This document shows, piece by piece, positions 1 to 8,131 of a DNA stretch of 64,000 nt. Origin of the DNA: a candidate division KSB1 bacterium (GTDB lineage: Bacteria > Zhuqueibacterota > Zhuqueibacteria > Thermofontimicrobiales > Thermofontimicrobiaceae). The translations under genes were made by a program, and so were the position numbers. The stretch covers positions 18,689 to 82,688 of the forward strand of contig JAPDPQ010000023.1 in assembly GCA_034506395.1 (NCBI GenBank), written 5' to 3'. Position 1 is the stretch's first letter, and the number at the start of each line of letters is the position of its first letter. The notes under the pieces are model-generated. The model was not told the origin of the DNA and did no database searches. It saw only the letters and a list, made by a program, of their open reading frames with translations.

Positions 1-798
1 TATGATTGGAAGACAGGGAGCGAAATTGAGCTGATTCAAGGGAATAAATGTGACATTCATTTTTTTGCCATTTCTCCAGATAAAAATTATGCCATTACTG
101 ATAACTCGACGCTCCGACAAAACCGGTTTTCGATCTGGAACATCAAAAGCGGTGTGATTGATTACAACCAGCCGATCGACGGAAAAATTACGGCCATTGA
201 GATGGCACAGAACGGCAAATGGCTGGCTGTAGCTTATAATATGAATGCCTCTGGCGGTGCAATCAATCTGTGGCAGATTTCTGGCATGGATGGTTATCAG
301 CGGTTCACCACCGGCGGGCCGGTCAGATCTGAAGGTAGCTCTGGTTTTGGGGCTGCGATGAAAATCACCACGCCGCAACAGCCGCTCATCCAGTTTGGGG
401 AGCGAAAGAAAATCGCTGTGATGTATTTCGACAGTCCCGGCCTTGATGAAGACATCGCTAGAACCACCAGTTATTTGCTGGAAGGCAAATTGGGGAATAG
501 CCCATTTGTCGATCTGATCGAACGCAATCAAATTAATTCGGTATTATCCGAGCTCAACTATCAGATGACTGGGTTGACGACTTCGGCTGCGGTTCAAGTG
601 GGTCAGCACCTCAATGCCCAATATATCCTAATCGGCAGCATCAACAAGCTGGGCAATCTGTTGATCATTACCGTTAAGCTGGTGAACGTGGAGACTGCCC
701 AGATCGAAGGGACCCGAGAAGTGCAATGTCAAAACGCCACCATCGAAAACATATCTGACATGGTTTCGTTGCTTGCGCCAACCATCGTGCAGTTTTAG
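1..798 (+). CDS. WD40-like protein with C-terminal CsgG/LpoB-like domain (5' truncated)
   Basis: The frame is open from the first base, so the gene starts upstream of the window; 265 residues are visible. The first ~105 residues contain WD40/propeller-like strands (an SIWN motif, then a LWQIS motif after a stretch resembling GKWLAVAY). After a Gly/Ser linker, residues from about 130 to the end resemble the CsgG/FlgO/LpoB-type fold: a KKIAVMYFDS strand, LLEGKLG, VDLIERNQINSVLSEL, and AQYILIGSINKLG followed by TVKLVNVETAQI. In known proteins this fold sits in the periplasm or at the outer membrane and often reports on or activates an envelope machine. The pairing suggests an envelope-associated scaffold. 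Signal peptide and full propeller count cannot be seen. Confident on the C-terminal fold, less on the role. Confidence 0.7.
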   Translation, partial: YDWKTGSEIELIQGNKCDIHFFAISPDKNYAITDNSTLRQNRFSIWNIKSGVIDYNQPIDGKITAIEMAQNGKWLAVAYNMNASGGAINLWQISGMDGYQRFTTGGPVRSEGSSGFGAAMKITTPQQPLIQFGERKKIAVMYFDSPGLDEDIARTTSYLLEGKLGNSPFVDLIERNQINSVLSELNYQMTGLTTSAAVQVGQHLNAQYILIGSINKLGNLLIITVKLVNVETAQIEGTREVQCQNATIENISDMVSLLAPTIVQF

Positions 799-1431
799 AC
801 ATTTTGGATGGAGATCGCTGCAAATATCCCATTGAAATCTGGAAAAACTTTGTTTCAACGGTGATTCATTAATTAATTTTTATCGCAAAATTGCCAGACC
901 TGGTAAATGGCATGCCAGCACCTTTAGGCATCTCTTGGGATTAATTCCTGAAAACTGCTTTTCAAGAGATTCCTGCATTCACAGGGATGGCCTCATCGCC
1001 TCAGATTTCGATTTTTACAACAAGTGCCAATTACAGATTCCAACAATATGAGTGATTTATTTTTCTTGATGCCTTCACTTTTGGACAGGGATCTGGTTAG
1101 TCGAAGCTGCATGAATCTCGCTATTCTTATTCCCGTGCGATGTAGCTTGTTGTTGCCTCGCGTTCCCTCCGAGTAAGAACAGCATCGCAATTTTAAAAAT
1201 TGTGATTGGAGTTCGCTCAATGTCAGAAAGACCAAAAAGTGGTTTTTATCTCATGCACGGTTAAAGTGCTTGCTTATAAATGCATAATTTGTTATCTTAG
1301 CCTAATTTTTTAGGTTTCACCCCAATATTAAATTTCCCAGTTGAGGGTTACCTATGGGAGGTAAGGACTTCCAAGCCGAGATCGAATGAGTTAATGGGTG
1401 AGCAAGAAATCAGATTGAGACGGAGCTGCTT
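799..1431. other. Intergenic region, 633 bp, with candidate promoter
   Basis: No convincing gene is seen on either strand. The region holds a 10-bp perfect palindrome TGGCATGCCA at 908-917, a degenerate ATTCCTG/CAGGGAT hairpin at 969-986 of the kind repeated elsewhere in the window, and a candidate promoter near 1270-1298 serving the downstream genes. Confidence 0.5.
1270..1298 (+). promoter_or_regulatory. Candidate sigma-70-like promoter
   Basis: TTGCTT and TATCTT hexamers are separated by 17 bp, about 130 bp upstream of the isomerase-like gene. It would give a leader of about 125 nt containing a small TTACCT/AGGTAA hairpin at 1347-1363. Assigned by consensus only; promoter rules in this lineage are uncertain. 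Confidence 0.35.
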
Positions 1432-2283
1432 GTGCAAATTGGATTTTCTTTTTTTTGGCAGAAGATTCTGGGATTGGATGAACCCAATCATCCCGAGATC
1501 TGGCAGAAGGCAATGCCAGATATAGATCAAACCTTGTCTGATCTCAAATCGATGGGGATTGAGAGCATCGAACTGAAGCTTACTAGAGGGATGGAGCAGC
1601 CGCTTTTATTTCAGGCTATCGCTAAACTGATCGGATTAGGGTTCCGAGTGACATTCCATGTCCCCACTCGATTCCAATTCCCTGAACCAATGGATTATCA
1701 GTTAGCGATCATCTCGACAATTACCAACTACATGGTGCAGCAGTTCTGCACAATGCCGTTATGGGTGATTCATCCCCTCAACTCCAAAACGGCACCACGC
1801 CAAGCCATTTTTGATGGCACGCTCAACTATCTGGATCAAATTCTAGCATTACCGGCAGCCAGATCGGCCGCTTTTGCGCTGGAAAATCTGCGCAATCGAA
1901 CCGATGGAGGAAAGATTCACGTTGGGGATAGCTTCACAGAGATTTTGGCCTTGTTTGACAAATGCGATCATCAGCTTGGCATCTGTTGGGATTTTGGTCA
2001 TTCTATCGCCATGCATCAAAGGGGACTTGAAAGCCAGTTTCCTCCAATAGAATTTTTAAAAAAGGTTATTCATTGCCATGTGCACGATTGTCTCAACCAA
2101 CAGACACATCTGCCGCTTGGTATGGGAGATGTGCCGATCGAAAGGAATATTGCACTCCTTATGGAACATAATTTTCAAGGGATTTTTAACTTGGAACTGT
2201 CTCCCCACAAAATTGATGAACCAGAGAATTTCCTTCATCATTTGGACCAGAGCGTGCGCCGAATTCGCCAGTTGATTCGATAA
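1432..2283 (+). CDS. Xylose-isomerase-like TIM-barrel protein (sugar phosphate isomerase/epimerase family)
   Basis: The 283-residue protein has the AP2Ec/xylose-isomerase-like barrel layout. Candidate metal and catalytic residues sit at the ends of successive strands: His76 and His114, Glu151 (ALENLRNR), Asp187/His190 (CWDFGHS), His216/His218 (HCHVHD), the HLPLGMGDVP loop at 226-235, and Glu255 (LELSP). Family members isomerise or epimerise sugars, inositol or hydroxypyruvate, or cut abasic DNA; the substrate cannot be told. The start is a GTG preceded by GGAG with 6-7 nt spacing; an in-frame stop lies at 1399. It is followed after 83 bp by the flippase-like gene and then DHFR, probably as one transcript. 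Confidence 0.75.
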   Translation: MQIGFSFFWQKILGLDEPNHPEIWQKAMPDIDQTLSDLKSMGIESIELKLTRGMEQPLLFQAIAKLIGLGFRVTFHVPTRFQFPEPMDYQLAIISTITNYMVQQFCTMPLWVIHPLNSKTAPRQAIFDGTLNYLDQILALPAARSAAFALENLRNRTDGGKIHVGDSFTEILALFDKCDHQLGICWDFGHSIAMHQRGLESQFPPIEFLKKVIHCHVHDCLNQQTHLPLGMGDVPIERNIALLMEHNFQGIFNLELSPHKIDEPENFLHHLDQSVRRIRQLIR

Positions 2284-2366
2284 TAACAATTTTTGCAATA
2301 GAGTCAGGATGAAAGGTTGGGCATGGTCACTGATTGATCTCGGATGTGTGAGAGGAATATGAGCGT

Positions 2367-3365
2367 ATGAAAGGGCTAAAGAACAAACTGAAAATTGTGT
2401 TGGGATTATTGATTAGTCTCGTGTTTTTATTTTTGGCATTTCGGCAATTGGATTTCCAGCAGATGAAACGCGCTTTTCTCCTGGCAAATTACTGGCTGCT
2501 GCTACCATCGCTGGTGATACTGTTCCTCAGCCACTGGTTGCGCGCCGTTCGCTGGCGGATTCTGTTGCGACCAATACAAAACATCTCTGTTAGCCCTCTA
2601 TTTTCCGCCTTGCTCATCGGATATGCGGCCAATGATGTGCTTCCTGCTCATCTTGGCGAACTGGTTCGAGCCTATTTGGTCGGACGCAAAAGAAAATTGC
2701 CCGTTTCTTCAGCGCTGGCGACCATTGTGGTCGAGCGGATTATCGATGTGCTAACCCTGGTTTTTCTCATGGCCCTCACGCTGGTTATTTATCCATTTCC
2801 CAATTGGGTGAAAAAGAGCGGCTATATCATGTTCGCATTTGCGATCGCGCTAACGGTATTCCTGGTGATGATGAAAGTTTACACTCCTGCGACGATGAGA
2901 TTTATTCACCGCGTGCTTAATCCATTCCCCCAAAAGTTTACCGAAAAAATTGAGCAACTGAGCCGCTCGTTCCTGGATGGCTTGCAACCGATGATAAGAA
3001 AATCGGATTATGTGCTGATTTTCGTTCTATCGCTTCTTATTTGGTCCTGCTATTGGGGCGTGCTTTATTTAAATTTCTATACGTTCAATTTGATAGCGGA
3101 TTATGGTTTAACGCCGCTCGCTGGATTGGTGCTGTTGGTGATCACCACGATCAGCGTGGTCGTCCCCTCTTCGCCAGGGTATGTCGGCACCTACCACTGG
3201 CTGTGCCAGGTGTCATTGGAGTTATTTCATGTGCCTCGCGCTATTGGTTTGAGTTATGCCATCGTCGTCCATGCTATCAATTTTTTCCCGGTGTTTTTGG
3301 TGGGGCTGTTGCTGGCTTGGAAAGAGGGGATAAGGTTATCCCAAAAGAGTATCGAACCGCTATAA
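2367..3365 (+). CDS. Flippase-like (UPF0104/LPG synthase TM region) integral membrane protein
   Basis: The 332-residue protein is almost entirely hydrophobic, with about eight predicted membrane helices beginning at residues 8-27 and ending in a basic tail. It carries the hallmark of the YbhN/lysylphosphatidylglycerol-synthase transmembrane family: GYAANDVLPAHLGELVRA near residue 87, and the late PSSPGYVGTYH segment. The C-terminal synthetase half of MprF is absent, so it is a stand-alone TM domain of the kind linked to flipping of lipid-linked substrates in the inner membrane. Substrate unknown. It lies between the isomerase-like gene and DHFR with 83 and 34 bp gaps, so the three are likely cotranscribed although their functions do not obviously join. 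Confidence 0.8.
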   Translation: MKGLKNKLKIVLGLLISLVFLFLAFRQLDFQQMKRAFLLANYWLLLPSLVILFLSHWLRAVRWRILLRPIQNISVSPLFSALLIGYAANDVLPAHLGELVRAYLVGRKRKLPVSSALATIVVERIIDVLTLVFLMALTLVIYPFPNWVKKSGYIMFAFAIALTVFLVMMKVYTPATMRFIHRVLNPFPQKFTEKIEQLSRSFLDGLQPMIRKSDYVLIFVLSLLIWSCYWGVLYLNFYTFNLIADYGLTPLAGLVLLVITTISVVVPSSPGYVGTYHWLCQVSLELFHVPRAIGLSYAIVVHAINFFPVFLVGLLLAWKEGIRLSQKSIEPL

Positions 3366-3399
3366 TTTAATTTGGTGAACAGCCCAATAATAAAATGCT

Positions 3400-3891
3400 A
3401 TGATCATCTCTATCATCGCTGCTATGTCGCTTAATCGCGTAATTGGCTACCAGGGGAGGATTCCCTGGCACATCCCCGACGAACAGCAACGTTTCAAACA
3501 GATCACCTGGGGACATACCATCATCATGGGCCGAAAGACCTACGAATCCATCGGCAAACCACTGCCAGGACGCACCAATATCGTCATCACTCGGCAGCAA
3601 AACTATTCCGCCCCGGGCTGTGTTGTCGTCAATAGTTTGGAAGCCGCGTTAAAAAACTGTCCCCCCAATGAAACCGAGGCCTTCATCATCGGCGGCGAGC
3701 AGATTTTTCAATTGGCCTTGCCGCTGGCCCAGCGAATTTATTTGACCACAATCCTCCAAGAATTCCAGGGCGATCCGTTTTTCCCTGAATTTTCCCTATC
3801 CGATTTTAAAGTGACCACAACCGAGTTAATCCATGGACCGATACCATATTCTTTTGCGATTTATGATCGGATCAATGGAGTTAAGCCGTAA
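3400..3891 (+). CDS. folA: Dihydrofolate reductase
   Basis: The 163-residue length is normal for the monomeric chromosomal enzyme, which reduces 7,8-dihydrofolate to tetrahydrofolate with NADPH in the cytoplasm. The catalytic acid is Asp27 in IPWHIPDEQQ, in register with E. coli Asp27. The N-terminal IAAMSLNRVIG strand, the NADPH-binding GRKTYESIGKPLPGR (44-58) and the IIGGEQIF loop (97-104) are all intact. The ATG opens directly onto the first strand, as expected. It is 34 bp downstream of the flippase-like gene. No thymidylate synthase gene, its usual neighbour, is visible nearby. Function is secure. Confidence 0.95.
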   Translation: MIISIIAAMSLNRVIGYQGRIPWHIPDEQQRFKQITWGHTIIMGRKTYESIGKPLPGRTNIVITRQQNYSAPGCVVVNSLEAALKNCPPNETEAFIIGGEQIFQLALPLAQRIYLTTILQEFQGDPFFPEFSLSDFKVTTTELIHGPIPYSFAIYDRINGVKP

Positions 3892-4153
3892 GGATTTTAA
3901 TCCATCAAATCCGCTGGATTGTGACACTCCATCAGATTGCGCCCAAAGGATAGATGAAGCCACGGATGATTTTTAAAATATTTTTTTCTCTATGAAAGCG
4001 TTAAGATTTTTAATCCTTAAAATCCGTTTGGTCGTTTTCTACCCTGGCGGATTAAATAATCATCATATTTGTTCTTGATTTTGTCAGGTTTGTTTGATAT
4101 ATTTTATTATATAGTTTTAAGAAGCAAGTCTATTCATCGGAAAGGCATACGCG
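3892..4153. other. Intergenic region upstream of the HicBA-like pair
   Basis: This 262-bp gap has the palindrome GGATTTTAATCC at 3892-3903 next to AATCC-GCT-GGATT at 3909-3921, and a related TTTTTAATCC...AAATCCG stretch around 4006-4026. The 3' part is AT-rich and contains the candidate promoter given separately. Confidence 0.45.
4075..4103 (+). promoter_or_regulatory. Candidate promoter of the HicB/HicA-like pair
   Basis: TTGATT and TATATT hexamers are spaced by exactly 17 bp, 50 bp before the antitoxin-like start codon, in an AT-rich stretch. A GGAAAGG ribosome-binding sequence follows at 4139-4145. Confidence 0.45.
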
Positions 4154-4492
4154 ATGATGAATACATATACAGTTGGACCCAAGTCCATACCAAAAATTGC
4201 GATTAGCGAGAAGAAATTGACAGTTCTGCTGGCGCAGGATAATGGTAATTATTGCGCCTTCTGTCCAGAATTAGACCTGGTCACGGAAATGGAATCCGAA
4301 GAAGCGACCTTGAATGATATATTAGAAGCAATGCAGGATTATGCTCAAGAGTATTTAGCGGAGCTATCCCTTTATCTGAATAGTCCCAATCGTGCCCACC
4401 ATTATCCTTATATTCGTGCGATCGCTGCCTGTAAAAACAAATGGGAATTAAAAAGCATCATCGAGATCCGCTATGGCTATTTATACATTTGA
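4154..4492 (+). CDS. HicB-like antitoxin
   Basis: The 112-residue protein matches the HicB partial-RNase-H-like pattern: a LTVLLAQDNGNYCAFCPELDL strand-turn-strand core, then an acidic helix with EEATLNDILEAMQDYAQEYL. HicB proteins bind and neutralise HicA mRNA interferases. No ribbon-helix-helix or helix-turn-helix DNA-binding segment is clear in the C-terminal 40 residues, which are rich in Tyr, Arg and Ile and look atypical. The gene overlaps the start of the HicA-like gene by 20 bp, a translational coupling arrangement common in toxin-antitoxin pairs. The order here is antitoxin first. The fold call is good; autoregulation is inferred. Confidence 0.7.
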   Translation: MMNTYTVGPKSIPKIAISEKKLTVLLAQDNGNYCAFCPELDLVTEMESEEATLNDILEAMQDYAQEYLAELSLYLNSPNRAHHYPYIRAIAACKNKWELKSIIEIRYGYLYI

Positions 4493-4703
4493 TCAATTCA
4501 GAAAAGTGCTTAAGAAATTGGAGTTTGAAAAAGTCCGTTCTCAAAAACATGAGACCTGGAGAAAAATCCTGCCGAATGGTGCCATCCTGCGCGTCCGAAT
4601 TTCCCACCAACATAAAAAAGACATTCCAAAGTGGCTTTTCTTTGAGATGCTGCGCCAGGCAGGAATTGATGAAGATCAATTCAATGAATATTTAAAAAAA
4701 TAA
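4473..4703 (+). CDS. HicA-like mRNA interferase toxin
   Basis: The 76-residue basic protein has the HicA/YcfA double-stranded-RNA-binding-like layout: an N-terminal helix (FRKVLKKLEFEKVR), then strands around a candidate catalytic His26 (SQKHETWRK), a second strand with ILPNGAILRVRISHQHKKDIPKWLF, and a C-terminal helix MLRQAGIDEDQF. In HicA the corresponding His lies in a G-S-H motif; here the residues before it are Q-K, so the motif is diverged. The start ATG is inside the antitoxin-like gene. In family members the toxin cleaves mRNA in the ribosome-independent mode and is held in check by HicB. Probably functional, untested. Confidence 0.7.
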   Translation: MAIYTFDQFRKVLKKLEFEKVRSQKHETWRKILPNGAILRVRISHQHKKDIPKWLFFEMLRQAGIDEDQFNEYLKK

Positions 4704-4724
4704 AAAGTATATTTGATACAACCG

Positions 4725-4749
4725 TTACCCGCCAGTCGGCGAATGACAA
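4725..4749. repeat. Short dispersed GTCATTC-type element
   Basis: A GC-rich piece (CCCGCCAGTCGGCGAATGAC) sits in an otherwise AT-rich gap after the HicA-like gene. CGCC...GGCG gives a short stem, and the GAATGAC end matches the ends of similar elements at 7954, 16425 and 29283. Confidence 0.4.
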
Positions 4750-4934
4750 TCACATTTTTCACGCTTCATATAAAATAATGAATTTTAATTGCCCCTTAAA
4801 ACAGTTGGATTGCTGCTAATCAAGAAGTGTTGAATTTGACAATTTGAGTAACGAGCTTTCTTTGTTATTTGGAATTTGATTTTTGAGAATTATTTAGATG
4901 ACGTTCATTTGATCATTCAACGAAGGAAGATCTC

Positions 4935-7442
4935 ATGACCCATCCCCGAATTCACCTCATCTGCAACGCCCACCTCGATCCCGTCTGGCAATGGCGCTGG
5001 GAAGAGGGCTGTGCGGAGACGATTTCGACTTTCAGAGCCGCCGTGGAATTGCTGCACGAATATCCCGATTTTATTTTCAATCACAACGAAGCGGTTCTTT
5101 ATCAATGGATTTTGAAATATGATCCTGACCTATTTGCTGAGATCCAAAAGCTGGTCAAAGTTGGACGCTGGTGCATCAGCGGCGGCTGGTATTTGCAGCC
5201 CGATGTCAATCTGCCTGGCACCGAATCGATTATTCGGCATATCGCCGAAGGCCGAAGGTTTTTCAAAGAACATTTCGGCGTGCAGCCGATTGTGGCTTAT
5301 AATTTCGATTCGTTCGGGCATAGTGGGGGTCTGCCGCAGCTTTTGAAACAAGCAGGCTATAAAATGTATATTCATCTCAGGCCTCAAAGCTCGGAGCTGG
5401 AATTGCCATCGGATTTGTATCGCTGGCGCGGCGTCGATGGTTCGGAGATTCTCGGCTATCGCATCGCAGTGGGGCTTTATCATACCGAATATGATAATCT
5501 TGAACAACGCCTCATCGAAGGAGTGGAGTTGGCGCTGAAACTCAACCGCGATGTGCCCGTTTTCTGGGGCATCGGAGATCACGGCGGCGGCGCCACGCGA
5601 GCGGATCTGGAAAAAATCAAACAATTTCAGGCCAGTGAAAAGCGGGTCGAGGTCATCCACAGCACACCCGAGCGATTTTACGAGGCAGTCAGAGATCCGG
5701 CTCAAAACGCACCCTTGGTGGAGGGTGATCTGCAGCGAATTTTCACAGGCTGCTACACCTCTCTATCTCGGATCAAACGAGGGGCACAGAAAAGTTTGCA
5801 TCGACTGGTTCAAGCCGAAACGCTTCGGGCAGCGACCTGGTGGCTTTATGGACAGGAATATCCTCAATCAGAATTGATGGCAGCCTGGCAGGATCATCTG
5901 TTTAATGACTTCCACGACATTCTGCCTGGCTCCTGCACTGAGCCAGCCGAACGGGATGCGCTGGATTGGTACGGCCGAGTTGCAGAAACAGCCCGCCGTT
6001 TACGATTGGGAGCAGCAATCACTTTTAACAATGGGTCACCGAAGTCAACCGTGTTGAGCACCCCTTCACTCAACCATCAAACTTGCTCAACCAACTTAAC
6101 TCAATCAACTCACTTAACCACTCAACCGATTATTCCCCTCACAATCATGAACACCAATCCAGGCCTCACCCATGTTCCCATCGAGGTGGAATGCATGCTC
6201 TCCCATCGGCCGAAATGGAGTGGTGTATGGCATCTCAAGCTGTTCAATTTGAATGAGACCGAGCTGCCTTGCCAGGAAGAGCAGCCCGAGGCGCTGCTAC
6301 CATTCAACGGTTGGCGACGCAAAGTGAGTTTTATGGCCGATTTGCCTGGCGTGGGGGCGACCCATTTTTACCTGCTGCCCGTGGAGGGCGAGCCACCCAC
6401 CAGCAGCGCAATCCCAATGCTGAAGTTCCAAATTGATGCAACCTCGGGTTTGATTAAAGAATTAAATGGCTCTGATAGCAAAAATTGTTTGGCAGGCCCT
6501 CTCATGCAACCATTGGTGGTCGAAGATACAGGTGATTCCTGGGGCACAGATTGTTGGGCGTACCGCCATGTGATCGGCCGATTCGAGCTTGAGCCAGGTA
6601 GCTTTCGGATCGTTGAAACAGGACCGATCCGCACGATCTATCAATCGGTGCTCACATTCAACCATAGCCGCGTCGTCATGAACACCATCGCTTATGCAGA
6701 TTTCCCGGTTATCGAGTATCGATTACGGATTCATTGGAACGAGGAACGCCGGCGGTTGAAATTATCAATTCCGACGGTATTCAAATCGGATAAACTGATT
6801 GGCGAGGTGCCTGGCGGCATCATTTCCCGTCCGGCGGATGGCGAGGAGCACGTCCATGGCCGCTGGTTGATGATCGAAAGTGGTCAGGACACAGCATTGG
6901 GAGTGGTGAATAGCGGCCAGCATGGGCTGGATTTCAAAGATGGCGAGCTACGACTGTCGGTGTTGCGTAGCGCTGCCTATTGCCATGAGCGAGGATTCCA
7001 TTTGGACCCTTATCCCGCGCGTAAATTTATGGATCAGGGAGTGCATGAGGTGCGGTTGTTAGTGACAGTGGGTTCGCCGGAAGCGGTTCGGCGGTCGCTG
7101 CCAGGCCTGGCCGCTTGGCTCAATGGTCCCCCGTTCGCCTTGGCGCATCTGCCGATTTGTCCGCTTTTGCCAGATCATGAAGTAGCTTCTGGCGTTACAG
7201 CGCAAACACTGTTGTCCCTTTCACCCGATCATGTCTCTCTATTGGCTTGTAAAAAGAGCTGGGATGGCAACGCGTTGATCCTCCGCTTACAAGAGAGCGC
7301 TGGAATCGCTTCGCACACAACGATAAAGTTAACTCAGCCAGAAGTGCAAATCAATTTGGCTTTTCGTCCGCTCGAAATTAAAACGGTGCGCGTCGAGGCT
7401 TCGGGCCGATGGGCTGAAGTCGATTTAATCGATGAAATCTAA
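4935..7442 (+). CDS. Alpha-mannosidase, glycoside hydrolase family 38
   Basis: The 835-residue protein has the GH38 N-terminal catalytic domain (about 1-270), the three-helix bundle and the C-terminal beta domains. The zinc ligands His13 and Asp15 are in NAHLDPVWQW; the nucleophile is Asp125 in NFDSFGHSGG; another active-site His is in WGIGDHGGG. Family enzymes hydrolyse alpha-mannosides with retention. There is no signal peptide, so it is probably cytoplasmic and acts on imported or recycled mannosides. A Thr/Ser/Asn-rich run at residues 369-398 interrupts the linker between the helical and beta parts and is coded by degenerate CTCAAC repeats, unlike its neighbours. A good ribosome-binding site (AAGGAAG) precedes the ATG. 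It appears to be a single-gene unit. Confidence 0.9.
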   Translation: MTHPRIHLICNAHLDPVWQWRWEEGCAETISTFRAAVELLHEYPDFIFNHNEAVLYQWILKYDPDLFAEIQKLVKVGRWCISGGWYLQPDVNLPGTESIIRHIAEGRRFFKEHFGVQPIVAYNFDSFGHSGGLPQLLKQAGYKMYIHLRPQSSELELPSDLYRWRGVDGSEILGYRIAVGLYHTEYDNLEQRLIEGVELALKLNRDVPVFWGIGDHGGGATRADLEKIKQFQASEKRVEVIHSTPERFYEAVRDPAQNAPLVEGDLQRIFTGCYTSLSRIKRGAQKSLHRLVQAETLRAATWWLYGQEYPQSELMAAWQDHLFNDFHDILPGSCTEPAERDALDWYGRVAETARRLRLGAAITFNNGSPKSTVLSTPSLNHQTCSTNLTQSTHLTTQPIIPLTIMNTNPGLTHVPIEVECMLSHRPKWSGVWHLKLFNLNETELPCQEEQPEALLPFNGWRRKVSFMADLPGVGATHFYLLPVEGEPPTSSAIPMLKFQIDATSGLIKELNGSDSKNCLAGPLMQPLVVEDTGDSWGTDCWAYRHVIGRFELEPGSFRIVETGPIRTIYQSVLTFNHSRVVMNTIAYADFPVIEYRLRIHWNEERRRLKLSIPTVFKSDKLIGEVPGGIISRPADGEEHVHGRWLMIESGQDTALGVVNSGQHGLDFKDGELRLSVLRSAAYCHERGFHLDPYPARKFMDQGVHEVRLLVTVGSPEAVRRSLPGLAAWLNGPPFALAHLPICPLLPDHEVASGVTAQTLLSLSPDHVSLLACKKSWDGNALILRLQESAGIASHTTIKLTQPEVQINLAFRPLEIKTVRVEASGRWAEVDLIDEI
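6044..6126 (+). repeat. Degenerate CTCAAC repeat inside the mannosidase gene
   Basis: CTCAAC occurs at 6069, 6086 and 6121, with variants (GTCAAC, ACTCAAT, TCAACTC, CTTAACC) between them at irregular 10-17 bp spacing. The frame is kept, giving about 30 Thr/Ser/Asn/Gln-rich residues. It resembles an in-frame expansion or insertion. Confidence 0.6.
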
Positions 7443-7469
7443 GCATAATGTTGTTAATTGAGATTTATT

Positions 7470-7536
7470 CTTTGAAAAGGGGACAATCGGGAGCTACTGA
7501 ATATCTTAGATTCTCTTGCGATTGTGCCCCTCAAAG
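7470..7536 (+). terminator. Long stem-loop after the mannosidase gene
   Basis: CTTTGAAAAGGGGACAATCG (7470-7489) pairs with CGATTGTGCCCCTCAAAG (7519-7536) across a 29-nt loop, starting 28 bp past the stop codon. There is no T-run after it, so it may be an RNA end-stabiliser or a repeat element and not an intrinsic terminator. Confidence 0.4.
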
Positions 7537-7802
7537 GTCATAATCAAGATCATTTCCCAATTTGATTCCGCAAACCGCTGTGTAGCGACTTCAAATGGCA
7601 CACCTTTACCTCTGCATGATCTCATCATCTTTTCCAATCTTTTTCAATATTACAAAATTAATTTTAAGGACAATCTTTCCGCCTTGCTGAACATTTTTTG
7701 ATGCTGCACTCCACGCGCACTGCCCTGTTAGATTTTTCCGACTACTTGAGCTCAAAAAATGTTAAAACCATTAAAGCTGCTATTGAAAGGGATGCGAGTT
7801 TA

Positions 7803-7836
7803 TCATGAATGCCCGAATGAATTCGGGCATTCATGA
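7803..7836. repeat. Perfect 16-bp inverted repeat
   Basis: TCATGAATGCCCGAAT at 7803-7818 is followed after two bases by its exact reverse complement at 7821-7836. No T-tract follows on either strand. It may be a small palindromic repeat element or a protein-binding site. Confidence 0.6.
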
Positions 7837-7953
7837 CAAATTAACAGGAATTACTGACCGGTTCAACGGTCTCTGAGAACAAAATTTTATAAAGAGACGC
7901 TAATAGCCAGTTGACAGGTAGAAATCTTTAAATGAAATCACTCCAAAGTAACC

Positions 7954-7980
7954 AGATTCCTCACTTCGTTCGGACTGACG
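7954..7980 (-). repeat. Short dispersed GTCATTC-type element (minus orientation)
   Basis: AGATTCCTCACTTCGTTCGG followed by ACTGAC matches, in reverse orientation, the element GTCATTCCGAGCGCAACAAGGGATCTTG at 16425 in its spacing and its ends. It lies in a non-coding gap. Confidence 0.45.
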
Positions 7981-8131
7981 CTTTTGCTTCTTTAATTGTT
8001 TTCGTTCAGGCATTAATTAGCCACTAAATATCTTGATCGACCCAAGAGCAAAAATTGTTTTCAGGAACGGAATATCGGGGCAATCGTTAAATTGATTCGT
8101 TGTGAAGATAGAGATTAGGATAAAAGGATGG

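Larger units (their letters stand above)
7443..8131. other. Intergenic region, 689 bp, rich in inverted repeats
   Basis: No supported gene. It holds a long imperfect stem-loop just after the mannosidase stop (7470-7536), a perfect 16-bp inverted repeat (7803-7836), and a short dispersed element (7954-7980). The last 130 bp should contain the promoter of the acylase gene, but no clear hexamers stand out. Confidence 0.5.
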
